Shown here: in pieces, positions 1-18,832 of the stretch
How positions within the stretch are numbered: position 1 is the stretch's first letter
Layout: every line of letters starts with the position of its first letter
Origin: Xenophilus sp003671765
GTDB lineage: Bacteria; Pseudomonadota; Gammaproteobacteria; Burkholderiales; Burkholderiaceae_C
NCBI GenBank assembly: GCA_051414805.1
Contig: CP166702.1
Coordinates: forward strand, 868,001 to 932,000
Length of the DNA stretch: 64,000 nt
Direction of reading: 5' to 3'
Translations under genes and position numbers: made by a program
The notes under the pieces: model-generated
Database searches by the model: none
What the model saw: only the letters and a program-made list of their open reading frames with translations
Told to the model about the DNA's origin: nothing

Positions 1-387
1 GGCCAGATCCACATGATGATCACCGACACCGCCACGGGCCTGCCGCAGGTCAAGGGCGGCAAGCTGCGCGCGCTGGGCATGTCGAGTGCCAAGCGCTCGC
101 CGCTCGCGCCCGACGTACCGACCATCGCCGAAGCGGGCGTGAAAGGCTACGAGATGGGCTACTGGTTCGCCGCCTATGCGCCGGCGAAGACGCCGCCTGC
201 GGTGGTGGCGAAGCTCAACGAGCTGCTGGTGAAGGCCGCGAAGAGCGAGTCGGCGAAGGCGGCCTTCTACGAGCCGACCGGCACCGAGGTCTTCACCACC
301 ACGCCCGACGAGATGGCGAAGTTCCAGACCGCCGAATCGCAGAAGTGGGGCCGCATCGTCAAGGCGGCGGGCATCGAGGCGGAGTGA
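1..387 (+). CDS. Tripartite tricarboxylate transporter substrate-binding protein (Bug/TctC), C-terminal part
   Basis: The 5' end lies outside the window; reading frame 1 is open from base 1 and stops at TGA 385-387, leaving about 128 residues. The segment is the C-terminal lobe of a Bug-family periplasmic binding protein: the run 'GKLRALGMSSAKRSP', 'PDVPTIAEAGVKGYE' and 'FAAYAPAKTPPAVVAKLNELL' are the usual family landmarks, seen again in the complete paralogue at 59213-60205. Such proteins bind small carboxylates or aromatic acids and deliver them to TctAB-type or other permeases. The gene is convergent with the racemase gene downstream. No ligand can be assigned. Confidence 0.9.
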   Translation, partial: GQIHMMITDTATGLPQVKGGKLRALGMSSAKRSPLAPDVPTIAEAGVKGYEMGYWFAAYAPAKTPPAVVAKLNELLVKAAKSESAKAAFYEPTGTEVFTTTPDEMAKFQTAESQKWGRIVKAAGIEAE

Positions 388-405
388 GGATCGCGCCGGC
401 GACCT

Positions 406-456
406 GAGCAAAAAGTGCTGGCAGCGCCCGTGCGTCCCGCGCGGGCAGTTGTCCAA
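406..456. repeat. Degenerate copy of the dispersed two-hairpin gene-end element
   Basis: The stretch between the convergent Bug and racemase genes contains AAAAAGTGCTGGCAGCGCCC followed by a GCGCGGGCAG arm. It matches the first half of the element seen intact at 3565-3628 and 55405-55468 (AAGTGCCTGC-GCGCCC-loop-GGGCGC). The second hairpin is not recognisable here. It lies about 20 bp past the stop codon of the upstream gene. Confidence 0.5.
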
Positions 457-483
457 CAGGGCGTTTCGCGCGCGGGCGGCGGT

Positions 484-1149
484 TCAGGCCGCTTGGCGGC
501 GGAAGTGTGCGGCGATCGCCTGCACCCCGAGCACCGGGCTGGCCAGCACCTCCACGCCGAGGTCGACCAGCGCCTCGGCCGCCGGCGCCATCGAGGCCTG
601 CGCCAGCACCACGGTGTCGGCGTCGCCGCAGTGCTGGCGCACCTCGCGCGCGATGGCGGCGATGTAACCCACGCGATCGCCGCGCTCGAACAGCGCCCAG
701 GCCGCGGGCGCCACGTGCGAGCGCAGCGTTACGTCGGCTTTTGCAGCCTGGGCCGACTCGCGGATCAGCGCTTCGGTGGGCCCGATCGTGCTGGCGAGCG
801 CGGCCACCACCAAGACCTTGCGGCCGCGCTTCACGGCCCGGTCGGCCATCGCACGGTCGATGCGCGCGGCGGTGAAGCGGCCCGCGGTCGCCACCTGTTC
901 GGCCAGCGCGCCGATCGTCGAGCAGGTGCACACGACGAGCGAGGCGCCGCCCTCGGCCGCACTTTCCATCGTGGCCTGCACGCGCGCCCTCAGCGCGGCG
1001 TTGTCGGTGCCGACCTGCTGGGCGTCGGCCAACAGGGCCTCGTCCACCACGTGCGTCACCGCGACCGAGGGCGCGAGCGCCTGCATCAGCCGATCGAAGG
1101 TGGCGACGTGGACGGGCGAGGTGTGGAGGAAGGCGACCTGGGCGGGCAT
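484..1149 (-). CDS. Aspartate/glutamate racemase family protein
   Basis: A 221-residue protein; the ATG at 1149 was chosen because the beta-alpha fold starts at once (MPAQVAFLHTSPVHVATFD) and the upstream extension is arginine-rich noise. The first catalytic cysteine motif of the Asp/Glu racemase superfamily is present (VVCTCSTIGALAEQ, about residue 75). At the place where the second cysteine is expected (usually LGC-A-G) the sequence reads VVLAQASMAP, with no cysteine. A two-base racemase mechanism is therefore doubtful; a one-cysteine isomerase or lyase (as in maleate isomerase or decarboxylase relatives) or a non-racemase role is possible. Its 5' end faces the LexA-box helicase gene, 71 bp from the box. 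Substrate unknown. Confidence 0.8.
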   Translation of the reverse strand: MPAQVAFLHTSPVHVATFDRLMQALAPSVAVTHVVDEALLADAQQVGTDNAALRARVQATMESAAEGGASLVVCTCSTIGALAEQVATAGRFTAARIDRAMADRAVKRGRKVLVVAALASTIGPTEALIRESAQAAKADVTLRSHVAPAAWALFERGDRVGYIAAIAREVRQHCGDADTVVLAQASMAPAAEALVDLGVEVLASPVLGVQAIAAHFRRQAA

Positions 1150-1220
1150 GGTCCGTGGGCGGTGGAATGTGCCTGCCATTGTGGGCGGCCGCCGTCGCCG
1201 ACCGTTGCGCAGGGCTTCGG

Positions 1221-1236
1221 CTGTACGAATGTACAG
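1221..1236. promoter_or_regulatory. LexA (SOS) box
   Basis: CTGTACGAATGTACAG is a perfect inverted repeat (CTGTAC-GAAT-GTACAG) and fits the proteobacterial LexA consensus CTGT-N8-ACAG exactly. It lies directly upstream of a DinG/XPD-family helicase gene, the kind of gene under SOS control in E. coli (dinG, yoaA). Its position 8 bp before a GTG and 50 bp before an ATG fits an operator overlapping the promoter. Confidence 0.8.
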
Positions 1237-1285
1237 TTGCGCTGTGACCGAATCCGTTCTGCCCGAGGGACCGCCCGCTGCGCCG

Positions 1286-3562
1286 ATGCCGGTGTCGGTG
1301 CGCGCCCTGTGCGCGTTCGCGGCGCGCGCGGGCGACCTGGACCTGCGCTTCACGCCCGCGCCCACGGGGCTGGAAGGCGCCGAGGGCCACCGCCGGGTCC
1401 AGGCGCGCCGCGGCCCGGGCTACGAGAGCGAGATCGGCCTGCGCCTGGAATGCCAGGGCCTGCTGGTGCGCGGAAGGGCCGACGGCTTCGATGCCGAGGC
1501 CGGCCGGCTCGAGGAGATCAAGACGCACCGCGGCCCGATCGCCCGCGTGCGCGCCAACCAGCGGGCCCTGCACTGGGCGCAGGCCAAGGTGTACGGCGCC
1601 ATGCTGTGCGCCGAGCGCGGCCTCGATGCACTGGAGATCGCGCTCGTCTACCTCGAACTCGACAGCGACGAGGAGACGCCGGTCGAGGCACGCTTCGGCG
1701 CTGCCGAGCTCCAGGCGCATGTGGACGCGCTGTGCCGCCGCTATGCCGAGTGGGCGCAGCAGGAGCGCGAGCGCCGCACGGCCCTGGACGAGGCCCTCGT
1801 CCAGCTCGCCTTTCCGCAGGCGCGCTTTCGCGACGGGCAGCGCCGCTTCGCGGCCGGGGTGTACCAGGCGGTGCGTGACGGCCGCCCGCTGCTGGCGCAG
1901 GCGCCGACGGGCATCGGCAAGACGCTGGCGGCGTTGTTCCCCGCGCTCAAGGCCCGCCCGGGCGCGCGCGTGGACAAGGTCTTCTATCTCACGGCCAAAA
2001 CGCCCGGCCGCACCGTGGCGCTGGAGGCGCTGGAACGCCTGCGCCCCGGCGCGCCGGCCTTGCGCGTGCTGGCGCTCGAATCGCGCGAACGCGCCTGCGT
2101 GCACCCGGGGCGCGCCTGCCACGGCGACGCCTGTCCGCTGGCCAAGGGCTTCTTCGACCGGCTTCCGGCTGCGCGCGCCGCCGCGGCCGAGGCCGGCTGG
2201 CTGGACGCGCCGTCGCTGGCCCGCATCGCGGCCGACGCCCACGTCTGCCCCTACTACCTGTCGCAAGAGATGGTGCGCTGGGCCGACGTGGTCGTGGCCG
2301 ACTACAACCACTGGTTCGACCCGCACGCGCTGCTCTTCGCATTGGCGCAGGACGAGGAATGGCGCGTCGCCCTGCTGGTCGACGAGGCGCACAACCTGCT
2401 GGAGCGCGCGAGGGCGATGTACTCGGGCGCCCTCGACGGCGCCGCCCTGGGCCGGGCGGTGGCGATGGCGCCGCGCGCCGTGGCCGGGCCGATGCGCGCC
2501 GTGCAGCGCGAGTGGGCGGCGGCAGGGCGCGCCACCCGGCCCGAGGACGCCGCCACCCGCTTCCGCACCCAGGTGCCCGAGGGGCTGACGCAGGCCGTGC
2601 GGCAGGCGGTCGTGGCGCTGACCGAGCACCTCGCGCAGGACCCGGCCGCGGCGGACGGGCCGCTGCACGCGAGCTTCTTCGAGCTGCTGCAGCTGGACCG
2701 GCTGATCGAGGACTTCGACCGCGACTTCCTGCTGGAAGTGGCCGGCGACGCCGACGAGGGCTGCCTCGCCGTGCGCAACCTCGTGCCGGCGACACCGCTG
2801 CGCGGGCGTTGGGCCGCGGCGCATGCAGGCGTCGCCTTCTCCGCCACCTTCGCGCCCTTCGACTTCTACCGCGACACGCTGGGCCTGCCGGCGCGCACCG
2901 CGACGCTGGACGTGCCTTCGCCCTTCGGGCCCGAGCAGTTGGAGCTGCACATCGCCGACGGGCTGTCGGGCCGCGCCCGCCATCGCGCGCGGGCGCTGCC
3001 GCAGCTGGTGCGTGCGGTGCTGGCGCGCTGCCGCGAGCGGCCCGGCAACTACCTGGTCTTCCTGGGCAGCCTGGACTATGTGGCCGCCTTCTCGGCGGCA
3101 CTGGCGCGCGCGCAGCCGGACCTGCCCGTGTGGACGCAGACGCCGGCCATGGACGCCGGCGCCCGCCGCGCCTTCATCGACCGCTTCGCGCCGGGCGGCC
3201 GGGGCGTAGGCGTGGCGGTGCTCGGCGGCGCCTTCGGCGAAGGGGTGGACCTGCCGGGCGACCGGCTGGTGGGTGTGTTCATCGCGGGGCTGGGCCTGCC
3301 GCCGCACGACGCCTTCAACGAGCAGGTGCGCCAGCGCATGGACGCGCGCTTCGGCGCCGGCTACGACTACACCTATCTCTATCCAGGGCTGCAGAAGGTG
3401 GCGCAGGCGGCGGGCCGGGTGATCCGTACCGAGACCGACCGCGGCGTGTTGTTCCTGCTCGACGACCGCTTCCGCGACCCTGCGGTGCAGGCGCTGCTGC
3501 CCGTGTGGTGGGCGGTGGAGCGGGCGCTGCCGGCGTCGGCTGCCGCCGCGCCCACGGCCTGA
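1286..3562 (+). CDS. ATP-dependent DNA helicase (DinG/XPD-like, Fe-S) with N-terminal PD-(D/E)XK nuclease-like domain
   Basis: About 758 residues from ATG 1286; an in-frame GTG at 1244 would add 14 residues and cannot be excluded. Residues 45-105 carry a RecB/Cas4-type nuclease pattern: G-R-A-D-G (Asp66), L-E-E-I-K (Glu77, Lys79), then a Q-x-x-x-Y motif in WAQAKVYGAML. The helicase follows: Walker A APTGIGKT (about 206-213), a four-cysteine cluster (ERACVHP, ACHGDACP, HVCPYY) as used by XPD and DinG to hold a 4Fe-4S cluster, the DEAH box VDEAHNL, and the C-terminal motif QAAGRVIR. Known members unwind 5'-3' on damaged or structured DNA. The LexA box at 1221-1236 predicts SOS induction. Nuclease activity is inferred from motifs only. 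Confidence 0.92.
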   Translation: MPVSVRALCAFAARAGDLDLRFTPAPTGLEGAEGHRRVQARRGPGYESEIGLRLECQGLLVRGRADGFDAEAGRLEEIKTHRGPIARVRANQRALHWAQAKVYGAMLCAERGLDALEIALVYLELDSDEETPVEARFGAAELQAHVDALCRRYAEWAQQERERRTALDEALVQLAFPQARFRDGQRRFAAGVYQAVRDGRPLLAQAPTGIGKTLAALFPALKARPGARVDKVFYLTAKTPGRTVALEALERLRPGAPALRVLALESRERACVHPGRACHGDACPLAKGFFDRLPAARAAAAEAGWLDAPSLARIAADAHVCPYYLSQEMVRWADVVVADYNHWFDPHALLFALAQDEEWRVALLVDEAHNLLERARAMYSGALDGAALGRAVAMAPRAVAGPMRAVQREWAAAGRATRPEDAATRFRTQVPEGLTQAVRQAVVALTEHLAQDPAAADGPLHASFFELLQLDRLIEDFDRDFLLEVAGDADEGCLAVRNLVPATPLRGRWAAAHAGVAFSATFAPFDFYRDTLGLPARTATLDVPSPFGPEQLELHIADGLSGRARHRARALPQLVRAVLARCRERPGNYLVFLGSLDYVAAFSAALARAQPDLPVWTQTPAMDAGARRAFIDRFAPGGRGVGVAVLGGAFGEGVDLPGDRLVGVFIAGLGLPPHDAFNEQVRQRMDARFGAGYDYTYLYPGLQKVAQAAGRVIRTETDRGVLFLLDDRFRDPAVQALLPVWWAVERALPASAAAAPTA

Positions 3563-3564
3563 GT

Positions 3565-3628
3565 CTTCAAGCGAAAAGTGCCTGCGGCGCCCGCCGGTCG
3601 GGCGCAAGCAGCTATGAAAAACATAGCA
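3565..3628. repeat. Dispersed two-hairpin gene-end element (copy A)
   Basis: The element holds two stems: GCGCCCG (3587-3593) with CGGGCGC (3599-3605), and GCTAT (3611-3615) with ATAGC (3622-3626). It begins 3 bp after the helicase stop codon and ends 8 bp before the stop codon of the convergent phospholipase gene. It closely matches 55405-55468 and, reverse-complemented, 26975-27040. It could act as a bidirectional 3'-end structure, although it lacks a long U-tract. Confidence 0.75.
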
Positions 3629-3635
3629 ATCGCGC

Positions 3636-5363
3636 TCAGAGCATGGAATCCGGCGCCAGCGGCCCGATCACCCTGAGCAGCATGCGCAGGCCCACGCTCG
3701 CGTCGGGTTCGCTGCGCGCGTCCTTCAGGCCGCTGCCCTGCGGCGCACGCCAGACCAGGCCGGGGCCGTCGGGGTTCTTTTCGACGTGCCAGGCGCCTTC
3801 GCGCAGGCTGGTCTCGATGAGGTCGGTTGCTTCCTTCGACAGCGCGGTGCTGCGGATCAGCAGGGCGATCTCGGTGTTCTGCTCCTGCGAGCGCAGGTCC
3901 AGGTTCATCGAGCCGACCACCAGCAGGCGGCCGTCGAGCACCAGCACCTTCGAATGCAGCATGGCGCGCGATTCGCCGGTGACGCCGGCGCCCGAGGTGC
4001 CCAGCGCGCTGCCGAGGGTGGCCTGCTCGCTGCGCATCTCGTAGAGCTCCAGGCCCATGCCCAGCATCTCGTCGCGGTGGCGCGCGTAGCCCACGTGGGC
4101 GATCGGCGCGTCGTTGGAGGCCAGCGAGTTGGTCAGGACGCGGATGCGCACGCCGCGGGCGCGCGCGTCGGCGAAGGCCTTCTTGATCTCCGGGCCGGGC
4201 ACGAAGTAGGGCGAGATGATGAGCAGCTCGCGCCGCGCCTGGCCGATGAACTGCAGCAGGCCTTCGACCACCGTCTCGCCGGTGGGCAGTTCTCCGGCCG
4301 GCGGCCGCGGTGCGTTGGGCGCGGGGCCGGCGGCGGCCTGCGCGTCTGCCGCGATCTTGGCGGGGCCGTCGGCGATCAGGGTGGCGGGCGCCCAGGTGAA
4401 GGGCAGCGTTTTCAGGTCCAGCGCCTTCTGGTCCCACACGCGCGCACGGCGCTGGGCCTCGGCCTGCGACTTGTCCTTGGCCCCGTCGCCCTCAAAGGCG
4501 CCGCCCGAGGGGCGCGGCTCGCCATCGGGCGGCTTGGGCGCGTCGGACGAGCCCTTGCCCTGGTCGCGCTCGTTGCGCGCCTTGTCGCGGATCTTGTCGA
4601 GCTCCTCGCGGCTGACCAGCGACTGCACCGGGTAAGAGCGCTCGTTGTTCCAGTAGCTGTCGAAGCTCTTGGACATTTCGCGCACCACCGGCCCGGCGGC
4701 CAGCACGTCGAGGTCGACGAAATTGCCGGCGTCGCCGTGGCCGAAGTAGGCGTCGCCCAGGTTGCGTCCGCCGGTGATGCCCATCGCGTTGTCGGCGATG
4801 AAGAGCTTGTTGTGCATGCGCTGCTGGATGCGCTTGGCGTCACCGAGCGAGTTCACGATCCGGCCGAGCGAGGACGAGCGTGCCCCGGCCAGCGGGTTGA
4901 ACAGGCGCACCTGGATGTTCGGCACGTACGCCAGTTCCAGCACCAGCGCGTTGCGGCCGGTGCTGTGGAAGTCGTCGATCAGGATGCGCACGCGCACGCC
5001 GCGCGCTGCCGCCTCGCGCACGCTGCGCAGCAGGCGGCCGGTGCTGGCGTCGGCGTGGATGGCGTAGTACTGCAGGTCCAGCGTCTTCTGCGCGCCGTCG
5101 GCCAGTGCCAGGCGCGCGCCGTAGGCCGCCTGCGGTCCGTCGAGAAGTGCGAAGCCCGAGGCCGCGGCGGCCGTGCCACGCCGGGCCGTGACGAGGTCGC
5201 CCAGCGCGGTGCCGGCCGGCGAGGCGAGCGCCACCGATTCGGGCCGGTCCACGTTCTTGGGGAGTTCCGCGCAGGCCGTCATGGCCAGGGCGATCAGCAG
5301 GCTGGCGCTGGCGCGCAGTGCGGTGGGCAGCCAGCGCCCGGCGGCGCGCGGTCGAGGGGGCAT
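3636..5363 (-). CDS. Phospholipase D / cardiolipin synthase-like lipoprotein
   Basis: 575 residues from ATG 5363. The N-terminus is a lipoprotein signal ending in LALAMTAC-like residues (ALAMTAC), so the protein should be lipid-anchored in the envelope. Two phospholipase D HKD motifs are visible: H-N-K-L-F-I-A-D near residue 182, followed by GGRN, and H-S-K-V-L-V-L-D near residue 469, followed by GSMN. The family hydrolyses or transfers phosphatidyl groups, and cardiolipin synthases belong to it; the periplasmic lipoprotein form is less well characterised. A charged, low-complexity insert (about residues 245-310, rich in K, D, E, G) separates the two halves. It is convergent with the helicase gene. 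Confidence 0.88.
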   Translation of the reverse strand: MPPRPRAAGRWLPTALRASASLLIALAMTACAELPKNVDRPESVALASPAGTALGDLVTARRGTAAAASGFALLDGPQAAYGARLALADGAQKTLDLQYYAIHADASTGRLLRSVREAAARGVRVRILIDDFHSTGRNALVLELAYVPNIQVRLFNPLAGARSSSLGRIVNSLGDAKRIQQRMHNKLFIADNAMGITGGRNLGDAYFGHGDAGNFVDLDVLAAGPVVREMSKSFDSYWNNERSYPVQSLVSREELDKIRDKARNERDQGKGSSDAPKPPDGEPRPSGGAFEGDGAKDKSQAEAQRRARVWDQKALDLKTLPFTWAPATLIADGPAKIAADAQAAAGPAPNAPRPPAGELPTGETVVEGLLQFIGQARRELLIISPYFVPGPEIKKAFADARARGVRIRVLTNSLASNDAPIAHVGYARHRDEMLGMGLELYEMRSEQATLGSALGTSGAGVTGESRAMLHSKVLVLDGRLLVVGSMNLDLRSQEQNTEIALLIRSTALSKEATDLIETSLREGAWHVEKNPDGPGLVWRAPQGSGLKDARSEPDASVGLRMLLRVIGPLAPDSML

Positions 5364-5505
5364 GGCGGAAGGTCGGGGTGGAACGGACCCCGGGTATAGC
5401 AAGCGCGGCGCGGCGTCCATGTCGGACAACCGGGCGCGCGGGATGCAGCCGCCGCCGCGTCGTGGGGCCTTGTGCCGGCCCGGCGCGGACAAAGGCGTCA
5501 GCCTC

Positions 5506-7416
<1,911 letters not shown>

Positions 7417-7588
7417 GTGGGGCAAATTATCCCGGGGCGCCTGTGGCGCGCCCGTAGTCCGGGCGATCGATACCTGCCCGGCGGCGCCACGCACCCGTCA
7501 TGTGCCGAGCTTCCTGGCCGCGCCTGCTCGCCGCATCGGCTTTTCAATTCGATGGAAGACGAATGCGTGCGCGGCGCAAAAACTGGCA

Positions 7589-7594
7589 TATACT
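7589..7594 (+). promoter_or_regulatory. Possible distal rRNA promoter (-10 TATACT)
   Basis: TATACT is followed by GCCGGGCTCGACTGA. This resembles the start regions after the two stronger downstream promoters (CGCAGGCTCGGCTGA and CGAAGGCTTCGCTGA), so the three look like copies of one promoter segment. No good -35 hexamer is visible, so this one may be weak or activator-dependent. It belongs to the first operon only. Confidence 0.4.
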
Positions 7595-7674
7595 GCCGGG
7601 CTCGACTGACAACGCGCAAGCGGCGAGGTGCTGAAAGGCAGCTCGAAGGTTCGAGGAAGCAAATCAAAAATAAC

Positions 7675-7704
7675 TTGATGAGCCTCCAAAAACCGTGTCA
7701 TAAT
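7675..7704 (+). promoter_or_regulatory. rRNA operon 1 promoter P1
   Basis: TTGATG (7675-7680), an 18-bp spacer and CATAAT (7699-7704). An AT-rich stretch (AAATCAAAAATAAC) sits immediately upstream of the -35 and could be an UP element. The tandem repeat shared with operon 2 begins at 7689, inside this spacer. Confidence 0.7.
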
Positions 7705-7805
7705 CGCAGGCTCGGCTGAAACGAGGCGGTTGCTGAAGGCGACTGACGAGTTTGGGTTGAGAGGGGTGGTTGAGCTGATCGCAAGATCGGCAAAGACCCC
7801 AGAAG

Positions 7806-7835
7806 TTGACAGGTCTTCTAAAAACGTGTGATAAT
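7806..7835 (+). promoter_or_regulatory. rRNA operon 1 promoter P2
   Basis: TTGACA (7806-7811), an 18-bp spacer and GATAAT (7830-7835): a near-consensus sigma-70 promoter about 215 bp before the mature 16S end. Confidence 0.8.
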
Positions 7836-7885
7836 CGAAGGCTTCGCTGATCGCAGCGAGTCGGGCAAAACGAGATAAGTTTTGC

Positions 7886-7936
7886 TGGTTCCTTAAAAAC
7901 ATACAGCCGATAAGCGTGGGCGTTTGAGGCGAGTGG
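7886..7936 (+). promoter_or_regulatory. 16S leader: boxA-like antitermination site and RNase III arm
   Basis: CTGGTTCCTTAAAA (about 7885-7898) resembles boxA. Bases 7907-7936 pair with 9595-9624 just after the 16S (CCGATAAG...GAGTGG against CCACTC...CTTATCGG with a few mismatches), the stem expected for RNase III release of pre-16S. The same arrangement is found 5,686 bp downstream in operon 2. Confidence 0.65.
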
Positions 7937-8051
7937 CCAAGTTCTTCGGAACGAAGTCGCAAGACTTTAAAACGCTCATGAGAATAGAAGTGAAGTTCAC
8001 TTCAATTCCGTTTTTATGAGTTGCTTCGAAAGAAGCGAAAAATTCAAGATC

Positions 8052-9584
<1,533 letters not shown>

Positions 9585-9657
9585 CTGGAAACCGCCACTC
9601 AATTTAAACGCCCACACTTATCGGTTGTTGGAAGAAGTCGATTCACGAATCGATCAT

Positions 9658-9734
9658 GGGTCTGTAGCTCAGCTGGTTAGAGCACCGTCTTGATAAGGCG
9701 GGGGTCGTTGGTTCGAGCCCAACTAGACCCACCA
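9658..9734 (+). tRNA. tRNA-Ile (GAU), operon 1
   Basis: 77-nt cloverleaf with acceptor GGGTCTG/TAGACCC, D-arm GCTCAGCTGGTTAGAGC, anticodon loop CTTGATAAG (GAT), T-loop GGTTCGAGCC and an encoded CCA. It is the usual first spacer tRNA of bacterial rrn operons. Confidence 0.97.
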
Positions 9735-9762
9735 TTTCTTCTGATACTCATGTGAGGACATC

Positions 9763-9838
9763 GGGGGATTAGCTCAGCTGGGAGAGCACCTGCTTTGCAA
9801 GCAGGGGGTCGTCGGTTCGATCCCGTCATCCTCCACCA
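9763..9838 (+). tRNA. tRNA-Ala (UGC), operon 1
   Basis: 76-nt cloverleaf with acceptor GGGGGAT/ATCCTCC, anticodon TGC in CTTTGCAAG, T-loop GGTTCGATCC and encoded CCA. It follows tRNA-Ile by 28 bp. Confidence 0.97.
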
Positions 9839-10161
9839 ATTTCGAGTGTCTTCCGATGCTTGGCTTGTCAACACCAAAGCGGCTTCATGCGTGCATGAGG
9901 CTTCTTTGTTGTTGGTCAATATTGATTGATCAATCGGCTGTTCTTTAAAAATTCATAGAGTCGAATCAGCGTTGCTGGCGGAAAGAGCAAATTCGTAAAG
10001 GTTTTAGCTCACCGTGCCGCCAGCGACAATTTTTTGATTGCGTCAAACGAACTTCATCTTCGTCGAAAGACGATTATTGAAGACGGCATAACGCGCCAGG
10101 TGAAAGACCTGGCAATTCCTTGATTGACTTTGGTTTCTGTGAAGAAACGTCAAAGTTATAG
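9839..10161 (+). promoter_or_regulatory. tRNA-Ala to 23S spacer with boxA and RNase III stem
   Basis: This 323-bp stretch holds no gene. TGTTCTTTAAAA (9939-9950) is a good boxA antitermination site. The end of the spacer and first bases of the 23S (10151-10168) form a perfect 18-bp complement with 13024-13041 after the 23S, the RNase III processing stem of pre-23S. The identical spacer occurs at 15525-15847. Confidence 0.75.
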
Positions 10162-13032
<2,871 letters not shown>

Positions 13033-13146
13033 ATAACTTTGATCAGTCGATCAAGGTCGTTATGCCAAGTGACGCAGTCAAAACAAATAAGCTGATTTGC
13101 TCTATGAATTCGTCGTCTTGACCCAGTCAAGTCGGCAACAAGTTAT

Positions 13147-13260
13147 GCCTGATGACCATAGCGAGTTGGTCCCACTCCTTCCCATCCCGAACAGGACAGT
13201 GAAACGACTCAGCGCCGATGATAGTGCGGGTTCCCGTGTGAAAGTAGGTCATCGTCAGGC
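13147..13260 (+). rRNA. rrf: 5S ribosomal RNA, operon 1
   Basis: The terminal stem GCCTGATGACC/GGTCATCGTCAGGC and the internal CCCATCCCGAACAGG and AGCGCCGATGATAGT segments identify 5S rRNA, about 114 nt. Confidence 0.95.
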
Positions 13261-13274
13261 TCTTACAGCCCAAG

Positions 13275-13307
13275 AACCCCCAATCAGATCGCCTGGTTGG
13301 GGGTTTC
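13275..13307 (+). terminator. Intrinsic terminator of rRNA operon 1
   Basis: A 13-bp stem (AACCCCCAATCAG with CTGGTTGGGGGTT, one G-T pair) with a 5-nt loop is followed by TTTC-TTATTT. The T-run is interrupted by C13307, unlike the clean TTTTT in the second copy. Confidence 0.85.
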
Positions 13308-13360
13308 TTATTTATGTGAGCATGCTGTTTTCAGCGGCTCGCAGCGAGATCGAAAGATCG

Positions 13361-13390
13361 TTGACGACGGCTTCAAAACCGTGTCATAAT
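13361..13390 (+). promoter_or_regulatory. rRNA operon 2 promoter P1
   Basis: TTGACG (13361-13366), an 18-bp spacer and CATAAT (13385-13390). The -35 belongs to the unique linker while the -10 belongs to the repeat, which begins at 13375. The -35 differs from that of operon 1 (TTGATG), and the AT-rich upstream stretch is missing. A second promoter identical to operon 1 P2 lies at 13492-13521. Confidence 0.7.
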
Positions 13391-13737
13391 CGCAGGCTCG
13401 GCTGAAACGAGGCGGTTGCTGAAGGCGACTGACGAGTTTGGGTTGAGAGGGGTGGTTGAGCTGATCGCAAGATCGGCAAAGACCCCAGAAGTTGACAGGT
13501 CTTCTAAAAACGTGTGATAATCGAAGGCTTCGCTGATCGCAGCGAGTCGGGCAAAACGAGATAAGTTTTGCTGGTTCCTTAAAAACATACAGCCGATAAG
13601 CGTGGGCGTTTGAGGCGAGTGGCCAAGTTCTTCGGAACGAAGTCGCAAGACTTTAAAACGCTCATGAGAATAGAAGTGAAGTTCACTTCAATTCCGTTTT
13701 TATGAGTTGCTTCGAAAGAAGCGAAAAATTCAAGATC

Positions 13738-15270
<1,533 letters not shown>

Positions 15271-15343
15271 CTGGAAACCGCCACTCAATTTAAACGCCCA
15301 CACTTATCGGTTGTTGGAAGAAGTCGATTCACGAATCGATCAT

Positions 15344-15420
15344 GGGTCTGTAGCTCAGCTGGTTAGAGCACCGTCTTGATAAGGCGGGGGTCGTTGGTTC
15401 GAGCCCAACTAGACCCACCA
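15344..15420 (+). tRNA. tRNA-Ile (GAU), operon 2
   Basis: Same sequence as the operon 1 tRNA-Ile, anticodon GAT, CCA encoded. Confidence 0.97.
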
Positions 15421-15448
15421 TTTCTTCTGATACTCATGTGAGGACATC

Positions 15449-15524
15449 GGGGGATTAGCTCAGCTGGGAGAGCACCTGCTTTGCAAGCAGGGGGTCGTCG
15501 GTTCGATCCCGTCATCCTCCACCA
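15449..15524 (+). tRNA. tRNA-Ala (UGC), operon 2
   Basis: Same sequence as the operon 1 tRNA-Ala, anticodon TGC, CCA encoded. Confidence 0.97.
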
Positions 15525-15847
15525 ATTTCGAGTGTCTTCCGATGCTTGGCTTGTCAACACCAAAGCGGCTTCATGCGTGCATGAGGCTTCTTTGTTGTTG
15601 GTCAATATTGATTGATCAATCGGCTGTTCTTTAAAAATTCATAGAGTCGAATCAGCGTTGCTGGCGGAAAGAGCAAATTCGTAAAGGTTTTAGCTCACCG
15701 TGCCGCCAGCGACAATTTTTTGATTGCGTCAAACGAACTTCATCTTCGTCGAAAGACGATTATTGAAGACGGCATAACGCGCCAGGTGAAAGACCTGGCA
15801 ATTCCTTGATTGACTTTGGTTTCTGTGAAGAAACGTCAAAGTTATAG
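15525..15847 (+). promoter_or_regulatory. tRNA-Ala to 23S spacer, operon 2
   Basis: Copy of 9839-10161: no gene, a boxA site (TGTTCTTTAAAA, 15625-15636) and the 5' arm of the pre-23S processing stem. Confidence 0.7.
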
Positions 15848-18718
<2,871 letters not shown>

Positions 18719-18832
18719 ATAACTTTGATCAGTCGATCAAGGTCGTTATGCCAAGTGACGCAATCAAAACAAATAAGCTGATTTGCTCTATGAATTCGTC
18801 GTCTTGACCCAGTCAAGTCGGCAACAAGTTAT

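Noticed and set aside
359..3607. A very long open frame on the minus strand across the helicase gene
   Set aside because: It is an antisense frame opened by high GC content: it is rich in Arg, Gly and Ala and has no family motif, while the plus-strand frame carries helicase motifs.
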